Shown here in pieces: positions 1-9,368 of a DNA stretch of 64,000 bases (its first letter is position 1; the number at the start of each line of letters is the position of its first letter). Origin of the DNA: Centroberyx gerrardi (Eukaryota; Chordata; Actinopteri; Beryciformes; Berycidae); NCBI RefSeq assembly GCF_048128805.1, contig NC_136001.1:6268001-6332000 (forward strand), read 5' to 3'. The notes below the pieces were generated by a model, which did no database searches, was not told the DNA's origin, and saw only the letters and a program-made list of their open reading frames with translations. Position numbers and translations under genes: made by a program.

Positions 1-598
1 GAGCAAAAAAACAAAACATAAAGAATTACTTGTGTTCCTTCCTCTGATCAATGAACTCAAATGGTACATAAACACTATCTCTGAGTAAATAGAGTTATAA
101 TAACAAAGCTTTAAAAACTGTATTATAATTGATTATGTCCACTTTACAAGGTGATGATGTATGTTTCCTTAAACCTACCTTATTGCAATAGTTCTTTGTA
201 GTATACTACCTAAATGTACAAAAAATTTACAAATATTCACAGCTCACATAATTACATTAGACTGAATGTATTATAAAGGTTCACAATTTCAACAACGTCA
301 CTGTTCTTAGAGGAGGAAACTCTTAGAACAAAAAATCACACAAAAAAGGGTAAAAAGAGTTTTGGTAAATTTTGATCTGTGAATATTGCAGCCTATTTAG
401 CAAAAAACATTTTCTTTCTCTTTTGTGAATATAGCATTTACCCAAATATATAATAAGGACATCTGCTTTCAAATTTCAAAGAGTGTATGGTATATAAAAG
501 TAGAAACTTGCTTCCAGAATCAGAAAGTATAATCATAATACCAGAAATGAAAACCATCTCCCAGATTGGCTGTCCTAGGTGTTTACCATGGATGTATT
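1..598. other. AT-rich intergenic DNA, no gene seen
   Basis: No open frame with recognisable protein similarity, no splice-framed exon and no tandem repeat stands out. The composition is AT-rich, as in the rest of the left flank. Confidence 0.5.
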
Positions 599-667
599 AA
601 ACTATGGATGAGGCATTCAAATATGGCAGCCCATTAATTCCAATGAAAGTTGCTCACCCAGCGCATA
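599..667 (+). repeat. Direct repeat copy A flanking the mariner-like element
   Basis: A segment of about 70 bp that starts ACTATGGATGAGG and ends CACCCAGCGCATAC recurs, diverged, at 1950–2027 in the same orientation. The two copies lie on either side of the Tc1/mariner-like element at 726–1946, too long and too diverged to be its target duplication. They may be parts of an older host repeat into which the element inserted. Confidence 0.6.
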
Positions 668-725
668 CGCGGGTGAGCACCGGCAGCTTGCTTTGGTTCT
701 GATTGACTTTTGCTGCAGCACACTA

Positions 726-1946
726 CAGTTTTTCACAATTGTTTACACACTAAAATTGGAACTTGAAACGCAGTCACTGAAACCTGAAACTCATGTACCA
801 AATCCCTTAACCAAGTCTGCAAAATTGCAAGCACAATTTCTGCTTTTCACTCAGTTTTCAATTCTCTATCACACTTTTTGCAAAACACTACACACAGTAA
901 TGTGTAGTTTTCTCTCATTCTCTACATTAGGCACAACATTCAAAAACTAAAATCACATGTGGAAGCACTGCCATCCCCAATGCTTAACTTCATTTACCAA
1001 TTGGCAACATCCACTCATCACACATATAAACACTAATATCTGAATTGTTCACTCAGAAATCAGAGCTTTAGCACTATAGAAAAGGCCACAGGTGAGCTCT
1101 CTTGTTTTTGAGAACAATGGAAACCTATGTTGCAGTGAGAGCTAGAGGAAGAGGAGTGAGAGGAAGAGGAGGAAGAGGAGGAAGAGGACAAAGAAGAGCA
1201 AGGAGAACAGTTATCTCAGATGAGATCCGGATCACTACTGTCACTACTTTTCTTTATAGTATACTATAATCCTACATATCACTAGGCCTGTGCTACTACT
1301 ACTGTGATGGTTGGCCAATGTTACAGTAATGTGTCATTTCATATTGAAAAATATAAATATTCTTGTACCATAACCAATCACATCACGTTTTTAGATCTTC
1401 TGCAGAACTGAGAGACGACCAGTCTGTGTGAACAGAAAACCGTTTATCTTACTGAATGTTTTTCCTGGTTTTCTCCTGTTGGGTATGTAAAGTGTTACTG
1501 TATATACAAAACACAAGTGTTCCAAAATACTGCATTTTGGAAAAAAAGAAAAATGTTTTTGTTACTGTATTGCATTTGTGTGTGTTTATATTTGAGTAGA
1601 TATACATTACTGTAACTGTATCTTTTACAACCGTCTACAGTGTAACACTGAAAATGCAAAAGGCATAAACCTACTGATAAGATATTCATAGTAGTGTTTT
1701 GTGTTGAGCACATCAGTGTGTTGTTGGTTGGTAGAAAGATCTATTCATATGATGGCGTGTGTGTGTCATTTTGATGCAAAAAAACATTTTGGAAAGAGAT
1801 AAAACCGTTTGGAATGCAGTGTTTGCTTTTGCTAGAGATTTGTAGAGTTTTGCATTGTGTGTTTGTGGTTTTGTGTTTTGTGTTTAGAGTTTTGAGAAAA
1901 TTAGCCAAAGATTCAGAAAACGTGTGTAAACAATTGTGAAAAACTG
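726..1946 (+). mobile_element. Tc1/mariner-like DNA transposon, internally deleted
   Basis: Perfect 25-bp terminal inverted repeats lie at 726–750 and 1922–1946; the outer part reads CAGTTTTTCACAATTG. Each end is bordered by TA (724–725 and 1947–1948), the target duplication typical of the Tc1/mariner superfamily. At 1.2 kb, with only a stub of a transposase frame (1117–1269), it looks like a non-autonomous deletion derivative. The clade is not assigned. Confidence 0.75.
1117..1269 (+). pseudogene. Transposase N-terminal fragment with GRG-rich start
   Basis: A 50-codon frame opens METYVAVRARGRG, continues with an Arg/Gly-rich run, then reads RRARRTVISDEIR before diverging and stopping at 1267–1269. 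A basic GRG-rich head followed by a VISDEIR-like helix start resembles, from memory, the N-terminus of transposases of fish Tc1/mariner-related elements. The DNA-binding and DDE catalytic parts are absent, so it cannot encode an active enzyme. It lies inside the inverted-repeat element 726–1946, which supports the reading. Confidence 0.5.
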
Positions 1947-1949
1947 TAA

Positions 1950-2027
1950 ACTATGGATGAGGTATTCAAAGATGCCGGCCCATTCATTCCAATGAAGTTG
2001 AATGAAGTTGCTCACCCAGCGCATACC
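1950..2027 (+). repeat. Direct repeat copy B flanking the mariner-like element
   Basis: Diverged second copy of the 599–667 segment, with a short internal duplication (AATGAAGTTG twice) not present in copy A. Confidence 0.6.
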
Positions 2028-2029
2028 TG

Positions 2030-3320
2030 GCAGTGTAGAACAAGTGCGGAACATCTAGGAGATAAGAAGGTAACCTAAATATTGGACCCACAGTGCAATC
2101 TTTTGGCTTAACAACGGCTCTGATCCACCTCTCGACCTAGTAAAACAGTCGGGATTTATTCAGTGTAGAACGGGCTAGCCTAAATGTAACAGCCGCTGCT
2201 GGTTGTTTACAGCAGACTTCTAGGTACCAGACTGACCAAGCAACCAGTAGAAAACAAATGGCCAAAAGACCACAAGACCAGAGTCAAAGTCAAAACACTT
2301 TATTTTGCCTACACACCAGAACGAAGATCTTTTACAGCCTCACGTGCAGAGTCCATAAATGAGTGCTTGGGTGACACCTCGAGAGAAGGCTTCTCGTGGC
2401 GCTCCCACACACCTGGCATGGGTGCTGGTTTAGTATACAGTATATAGCTGTGTAGGCATAGCTCCCGTTTTGAGTCTCCATATACGGAGATAGTCCCCCG
2501 ACCACTGGCACAGTGAAGTCAACTTTGTCGAAGCGTCTAATAAACAATTTGGTGTTTTTGGTAGGAATGAAAGCCTGCCTCTCTTAGCTAGCCATGTAAA
2601 CTAGCTCGTAACTCTGGGTGTACTGGGAAGAATGAAAACTTCACGTGATGTTATACCGTGACGAATTTTCGCAATGTGGGACACAGCAGTGCTGCTTTGA
2701 TATGCCTGACAGCTGATATCTGAAGGCTTTGTTTAGTCTAGTTGAATTTACGCGCCTTTATGCAGTCTAGCACTTTGACTTTACCCGGCCCGCTATAAAT
2801 ACGTCATACATATCGGACCCCAAACACAGTTGCTCGCTCTATAAGGGTTATGCCCAACTTACTTCCGCATTTTGTTAAAACGGATTTACTAGCTTCCGGT
2901 TCAGTTTCGTTTTACTGAAAGCTCGTCGTTGTACCAGCTACGCGTGGATATGGCGTTGTTTTATTCACGGTGACGATGTCATATGCCTACCTAATCACGT
3001 TGTCGTTTTATTTTCACCAGTATCAAACAGAGACAGGCAGACTGGCGAAATCGGTATCATGGCAGCAGCCTGTCACAAGGGGACCTGGGCATTATCCCTG
3101 ATTAGCCTACTCCTATTCTGAGAGGCTTGATAAATATCACATTACATTTATCTGGTTAATATCAGATCCCTGAACTGGAATTGGAACTGAAATTGAGTGT
3201 AAACAGACTAGCAATCCCTACTCTCAAACTGTGGCTTCTCGTTTTTCCTCATAGACCTGTGACAGGCCTGATACCGGAAAAATATGATCATCGCCATATT
3301 TTATCGTCGGTTGCAATGGC
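2030..3320. other. Intergenic DNA, no gene recognised
   Basis: Only short open frames (about 60–70 codons) occur on the minus strand, with no recognisable domains and no splice-framed partners. I see no convincing gene. Confidence 0.4.
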
Positions 3321-3328
3321 ATGTTGTT

Positions 3329-4061
3329 TATAGAGAGCCTAAGTCCCTCCCCTTCCGCTGTCCCCCATGGGACCTTATTTCGGAAAAAATATGTACAGTA
3401 GTCAACGGCGAGAGACAAATAATTGTTTGATCCCGTTTGAATTGTGCCATGACTTACACATATGATGTTTTGTCAATTTAAAAGATAATTTTGCAAGTCA
3501 AGAAAGTCGCAGTTTGTTGTAAAACAGTACAGTAACGTTTAGTTTTGTGTGAAACCGCTCAGTGAACTACATCTCTCGTCTCGCACAATATACGTCACCA
3601 ACACCAACATGGAACGAAGCATAGGAAACACACACAGGCATCGCGTTAACGTTAGCCCCCACTGTACTAAAACTATCCTAAACCAGTTTAAATCCGTTCT
3701 TACTGTCTACCTTCCAGGTTGTGTATAATACTCCTGCTATCTGAGAGGGACTTAGCTTCAGCGGCTCTGGGTAGCTTGTGGAGAGAGGAAGTTACGTCAC
3801 TTGCGCGACTTTTGGGTGTGTAGTCTTTCTAATTACGTATTTTTACAGTCTTATAGTTCAACAGTTTTACCACAAACTGCGACTTTCTTGACTTGCAAAA
3901 TTATCATTTAAATTGACAAAACATCATATGTGTAATTCATGGCACAATTCAAACGGGATCAAACAATTATTTGTCTCTCGCCGTTGAATACCGTACATAT
4001 TTTTTCCGAAATAAGGTCCCATGGTGGTCCACCGGAAGGGGAGGGACTTAGGCTCTCTATA
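3329..4061. repeat. Large imperfect inverted repeat (fold-back element)
   Basis: Arms of about 200 bp at 3329–3524 and 3862–4061 are reverse complements with scattered mismatches. For example TAGAGAGCCTAAGTCCCTCC in the left arm is mirrored by GGAGGGACTTAGGCTCTCTA in the right. The arms enclose a unique spacer of about 340 bp. Matching short frames on opposite strands in the two arms are a by-product of this symmetry. It is probably a fold-back DNA transposon; no target duplication was identified. Confidence 0.7.
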
Positions 4062-4170
4062 CTTCCAGCGATGGTGATCTGTCATCGTTGCGATGGACGT
4101 TGCGCCCATCATGAGAAGCACCTAACTGCAGGCTTGCGGGGAAGGTGACATATAAAATATGGGCGGGTTT

Positions 4171-4212
4171 GACACGTTTGACCCCGCCCACGTTTAGCAC
4201 GTCACCGTCCTG
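4171..4212 (+). repeat. GACACGTTTGAC repeat, copy 1
   Basis: A motif of about 40 bp, starting GACACGTTTGACCCCGCCCA and ending AGCACGTCACC, recurs in the same orientation at about 6861–6895 and 6923–6957. A segment related to CTAACTGCAGGCTTGCGGG (4122–4140) occurs inverted near 6962–6978, so the two areas share repeat material. Confidence 0.5.
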
Positions 4213-5247
4213 TCGCGCAACGCTGCAAGTTGAAGACAAAGAAGAAGAAAACTTGTCGGAGTTAAAATGGAGGTAAGTAGAATACTGCTCCGTATAAAGA
4301 CTATGAAATCCAACGAATAAGTGTAAACTGTAGTCAAGTATTCTAGAAAGAAGGTGAAACAGACTTAAACAGTGATTTACATTTGTTTTAATGGCCGCGT
4401 CCAAAAATTACCAACTGCCAAGCGCCAAACGCTGGTAGAAAATTATCTTTGGCGGGTAATTCAATAAAGCCTACTTGCTGCACTTCTTGGTAACTTTTTG
4501 AGATGCAAACATTTGAATGTCTCGATTATAATACCATGTTTTGTCTTTGCCCTTTGTCAAACTTTGAAGCTCAAAACAAAATGGAATTCTATTGCACTTC
4601 ATGATGAATAATATACTTTTAAGGAAGTTTTACAGTAACACTCAGTACCCGATTCTATGCACAAAATGGTAATGAAAATAGGTAGCGTGCTGCGTGACCT
4701 GTTTCTGTGAGAAATATATATTAATTATTTTGGCCAGTAAAAATTATTCACGGTGGGTAAATTATTTTGGCAGGTGAGAAAAAGGTTAATTTTGGACACT
4801 GCTTAATGACATTGTTAGCATTAGTGTTATGACTTGCCGAAATTAGGTTTGGATTAGTTGAATGTCTAGGTGTGATTAATATTGCAGAAAGTAGGCTACA
4901 TATTTTTATTTACCACGTACGCAATGTATTTATGTTGTCTCAGACAAACTGTACCTCACTTCATACTGTGTCTTGTCCTTGCAGAGACATATAACAGTTG
5001 AGAGCGATGAAAAACGATGAAGATCTTTAGGTAGGCTTAGGTCCTGTTTTGTCCTTTGGAGGTAAGACTTTTTTAATCAAAATGCTCCTTTACATCCAGG
5101 TTATAACAGGGATCTGTGAGGGGCTATCTAGGCCTTATTTCCAACTCATATACACATGTAAAACACTCACACATGCATGCATACTGCTGTATACACATAT
5201 GCATGCACTTGAAATAATCGCACATACACAAGTGAAACATTTGTATA

Positions 5248-5395
5248 TACACTACCAGTCAAAAGTTTGGACATATGTATTTTTCTATTTTCCACATTTT
5301 AGAATAATAGTAAAGTCATCAAATCTATGAAATAACACAAATGGAATTAGGCAGTGGCCAAAAAGTGTTAAACAAATCAAAACTAAAACAAAAGA
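5248..5395 (+). mobile_element. Tc1-like transposon terminal fragment
   Basis: The start reads CACTACCAGTCAAAAGTTTG, the hallmark terminal inverted repeat of a widespread fish Tc1-like family, followed by AT-rich subterminal sequence up to about 5395. No matching opposite end is seen nearby, so this is a truncated end. Confidence 0.7.
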
Positions 5396-5404
5396 AATTC
5401 ATAC

Positions 5405-5640
5405 TGCTACTACTAGCATAGGCTACTACTCCTCTACTGCCACCAGGCCAGCCTCCTCTACTGACACCAGGCCAGGCCGTTACTTTTGCCACTACTACTA
5501 TTACTGCTGGTATTGTGCTACTCCTATGACTGCTGCTACTGCTACTACTGCTGCTTTTACAACTACTACTGCTACTACTACTATTACTACTTCTACTGTT
5601 ACTAATACTGATAGTCCAAATAATACTACTACTACTGCTA
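5405..5640 (+). repeat. Degenerate (TAC)n/(ACT)n trinucleotide repeat
   Basis: Imperfect runs of TACTACTACT and CTACTGCTACTAC dominate this stretch. Short Thr/Ala-rich frames here are artefacts of the repeat. Confidence 0.75.
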
Positions 5641-5934
5641 ACTATATAACTTGTGTAAATATAATATATAATGTGTGTAAAATAGTGGATATTCCAGGAA
5701 GCTACTTAATTATTATATTTATTATTATATATTATTATTAGAATCAGAAAACACAGGATAAGATGTTAATAATCCCTTGTGCCAATGGATGGTAAGCACT
5801 TACTTGAGACTGCCTTGATGTTCGAAGTGGCATAGGATTGACACGCAGGGGTTTTCAAGTGGGAACCCTCCTTCCTTGACGTTTCGTCAATTAGCCCACT
5901 ACAATCTCTTGTCTTTACTGTACGTTGGGGCCCA

Positions 5935-6728
5935 GGAGAGGTGTCTGCACTTGATCCAAAGCCACTGACTGCCTCTGATGCAGCTCTGATGGTTTGTTGT
6001 AGAGCCTGACCGTGGATCCCAAGCTCCTTCAGCAGTTTGATGGTAGACGTGGCCATAAATCCTCTGCATCCAACTTCTACAGGACAGACTTTAGTACGCC
6101 AACCCCGTTGTTGTGCTTCAGCTGCTATCTGCATAGCTTAGACTCTTGCGCTCGAAAGCCTCCTCGACTACATCCTCCCATGGGACTGTGAGCTCTACAA
6201 TGTAGACGGTCTGCAGTGAGGTGGACCAGAGTACCAAGTCCGGCCTGAGGTTGGTGGTTGCAATCTCCAGTGGAAAAATTAGTTGCCTGTTGACATCTAC
6301 CAGCATCTTCCAGTCACGGGCCATGTTCAGCTGTCCTGTTTCTGGCTTGGGGGGGAGATTTGTTGGTCCTTTCCCTCCTTCCCGGATAAATGTTGGTCCC
6401 AGAATGTTGGTTGTTCTAGGGGGCAAGGAGTTGGTTACCATCCGCTTGGTCTCAATTGCTGCTGCCAGCCTCTTCAAGACCTGGTTATGGCGCCAGGTGT
6501 ATCTGCCTTGCGTGAGGCTGGTTTTACAGCTTGCCAGGATGTGTTTGAGGGTTGCTGGAGTTGGGCACAGGGCACAGGTTGGGTCTTCACCGAACCACTG
6601 ATGGAGGTTTTTTGGCGAGGGAAGCACATCATAAGTAGCTCTGATGATAAAGCTGCTCTGCTTGCTTCCATCTCCCATATGTCCTTCCAGCTGATTTTCC
6701 TCTTCTCAATGCCTTCCCACCGCATATT
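5935..6728 (-). pseudogene. LINE remnant: zinc knuckle and restriction-like endonuclease C-terminus
   Basis: Three successive reading frames on the minus strand join into one recognisable C-terminal retrotransposon region. It begins MRWEGIEKRKISWKDIWEME (about 6725–6665), shifts frame near 6670, and continues with YDVLPSPKNLHQWFGEDP and a CX2CX7HX4C knuckle (CALC…H…C). Next come RPDLVLWS and VELTVPWED. It shifts frame again near 6130 and ends with RGWRTKVCPVEVGCRGF. A CCHC knuckle followed by a PD…E nuclease core is the layout of R2-type, restriction-like-endonuclease LINEs. No reverse transcriptase is present. The two frameshifts and the truncation make it a dead 5'-truncated copy. The exact clade is not resolved. 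Confidence 0.75.
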
Positions 6729-6860
6729 ATTACAACAAAAATCAAGGTGCTTCCATAGATTAAAAACAGGTTATTACCTCAGTGTCTCAGTATCATAATC
6801 TGTAATTACATCAGATAAGCAGCAGATGGAAATGCACCCAAGGACCTAGTAAATTAACTG

Positions 6861-6957
6861 ATACATTTGACCTGCCCATGTTCAGCACGTCATCAATAGC
6901 AATGAGCCTAGAATTGACTGACACGTTTGACACTGCCCATGTTTAGTACGTCACCAT
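6861..6957 (+). repeat. GACACGTTTGAC repeat, two tandem copies
   Basis: Two diverged units spaced about 62 bp apart match the unit at 4171–4212. They share the core CCCATGTTTAG/TACGTCACC. Confidence 0.5.
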
Positions 6958-6989
6958 CCTGCAAGCCCGCAGTTAGGCATACTTGCCCA

Positions 6990-8080
6990 TTGCTGAGACT
7001 TAAATTGGATTTGATCCCATCGCTGGCTCAGTTGTCGTGACAACATGATGGAACGTTCTTATCCTAACGTCAATTCATTCTCTGAGCTCAAACTAAACCG
7101 TAATCAACGGCAATGAAAGACCATACATTTGTAGAAAAAGTAATAAACACAATAAATAAGTAATAAACGGGCAGATTACAAGGATGGAATTAAAAAGGCA
7201 AATCCTGGGCAGCAGGACCGCCACTGATGGTATGTCACAGCTGTTTAGCCTGGATAATCATCGCTAGCTAATGTTAGTTTGTAGAAATATTTAAACAATT
7301 TCATTGGAAATGTTTGAATCAGCAAGAACATAATAAAATATAAGCTTCTCTATCCAACTCATGAGAAAATATCACAACACACCCCCTTCCCAAATCATGT
7401 CAACCTGACGAGTGCAAAAAAAACGCCATTAGATGGCAGTATGCGCACACTGCTACTCCCGTTCTGTCTCAGTAAAAGCCAAAAGCCCATTCGACAACAC
7501 AGAGTAGACTGTAGACTAAAACGTACACAGGAGGAGACAATCTATGCTATTTCTCTAGACCTGAATAAAGAACATAAATTTACTTGAATGAAAGTTCTTA
7601 TTTAAAGAAAGAGGGAAAAATAACATAGGAAAAGCAGTTACATTGTTGTAGTATGCTATTCTGCAGACTGGTGATAGTCCCAGTCATCATAGATAAACAC
7701 AGAGCCATTTCCATCATTTATCACCACTTTCTATCATTCAACATTGCCATTTATCATTTAAGGCGAGCCCCAGAAGGGTGGAAGTAACAGAAATGAACTG
7801 ATAAATGTAGAGGTGATGGAAATGAATGTGAATTGAAAAACAGTGATGAAATTGCATGTGAACTCAAAAAGATAAATAAAATGCTAAATTGTCAAGTGAC
7901 TTGATCAATTCAGAGGAGATTGGATTAAATAGCTCAGTGATTTATCGTTTACCGTGAGTCATTTTTGTTACTTCCGCCCCAAGTAAGTATTTTTTGTTAC
8001 TTCCGCCCTCACACCTAAACGTCAATCAAAAACCACGCCCACTGAAGCTCGGCGATTCTCTCGCCTGTCCAACGTTCCTG
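6990..8080. other. Intergenic DNA upstream of catsper1
   Basis: Mostly AT-rich with no recognisable gene. The phrase TTTTTGTTACTTCCGCCC occurs twice within about 40 bp (near 7965 and 7991). The catsper1 promoter could lie near 7.9–8.1 kb, but no core element is distinctive enough to call. Confidence 0.35.
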
Positions 8081-8088
8081 TCTACAGA

Positions 8089-8324
8089 ATGGAATCTACT
8101 GTATGGAACTGTGCCGTTTCTGCTGTCTTCAATGGCAGGAGAAGAAAAGGACGGAGAGAGGAGTGGGTCTCATATCACATCAAACTCTTTTGGAGACATT
8201 CTGGCGCGTGTCATCGTCCGCTCTCCCCACAATTCCAACAGCACCGTCCTGCGCTGTCATTGGTTCATGAGACGCAGGGGCGGAGCAGAGCAACAGGCAT
8301 CCATCCAGGCACAGCCATATCCAG
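8089..8324 (+). other. Possible upstream catsper1 exon, in frame with 8928
   Basis: An ATG-initiated open frame (MESTVWNCAVS…) runs without a stop to a donor-like AG|GTAAAA at 8324/8325. If spliced to the acceptor before 8928 the frame reads straight into the MQPTPSQ start (…TAIS-R-MQPTP…). The 78 codons are not histidine-rich and match no CatSper1 N-terminus that I recognise, so the frame agreement (one-in-three chance) may be accidental or the exon may be 5' UTR. Confidence 0.25.
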
Positions 8325-8642
8325 GTAAAACTAATCACCATAGCAACGATCCATATGCCATTCAAAACATCCATGCATGTTTTAAATTTGTTTTCGCATT
8401 TGAACAGTTGCAGAGACCAAGACTGTGAAAATTTTACCAGGTAAGACAAGCTTCATGAAACAATTTCAGTTTTAGTTAATGTCACAGCAGAGCTGATACA
8501 TAAAATACATATTTTACTGTAAATTCCTTGTAGGTCAGTAATTGTTTGACATAATCAGCTTTAAACTGAATTTACCGTCATCCTTTATATCCGTTATAGC
8601 TTAGCTAGCTAGCTGTTGTAACTGACATTGTAACTGACTATC

Positions 8643-8674
8643 GTTAGCCGGTTAGACATATCTAACCGGCTAAC
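8643..8674. repeat. Perfect 14-bp hairpin
   Basis: GTTAGCCGGTTAGA, a CATA loop and the exact reverse complement form a 32-nt palindrome. It is followed by further GTTAATTAACGG and GGTATATACC palindromes up to about 8720. Confidence 0.85.
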
Positions 8675-8928
8675 GTTAATTACGGCTAACGTTAATTAAC
8701 GGTATATACCGTTAATTATCGACATACGGTAATTGAAACATTGGTGCCATTGGCTTTGTGCGATTTTGATTATTTTGATTTTAACGTTAGAGTCAAATCC
8801 TAACAACCAATACAACAACTCAACTATGCAGGAAGTCCTCATTTGTTCTGAACCATAATTGGCCATCAGAAATGAGATGGAGAATGTGTGAGATGTGTCT
8901 TGTCTCTGCTGTCTGTCTGTCTCACAGG

Positions 8929-8974
8929 ATGCAGCCTACACCTTCTCAGACCAGGCAGCCAGCTGCTACGAAAG
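8929..8974 (+). CDS. catsper1: catsper1 coding exon 1
   Basis: Codons 1–16 (MQPTPSQTRQPAATK). The acceptor CTCACAG is at 8927 and the donor GTAAGA at 8975. The ATG lies one base after the acceptor. Confidence 0.6.
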
Positions 8975-9328
8975 GTAAGATTCAAAGGAAGCTAATTGAA
9001 AGGGCTGAACGGCTTATATACCATTACATTATCAGTGGTATTAATAGTATAGTGTAATATTATTTAAGCAATAACACACCAGAGGTGTTACACTGGATAT
9101 CAGCACGGCTGTTCTACAAACAAAACTATTTATCAAGTAGCCAATGGTAATTTGAGACAACAGATTTTTGTCAATTCAATTCAATGTGCTTTATTGGCAT
9201 GACAGTTTAAAACATAACAAACACAACAAAACATATAATAAAGCAAATATTGCCAAAGCATGTAACAAGAAATTAATCATCAATCAACCAATATTTCAGA
9301 AAATAAATCCCATCCCCTCACATTTATC

Positions 9329-9368
<40 letters not shown>

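Noticed and set aside
4267..5030. Two-exon mini-gene ATGGAG|GTAAGT joined to an exon near 4985
   Set aside because: It would encode only about 13 residues before a stop, with no homology. The donor and acceptor are probably chance within repeat DNA.
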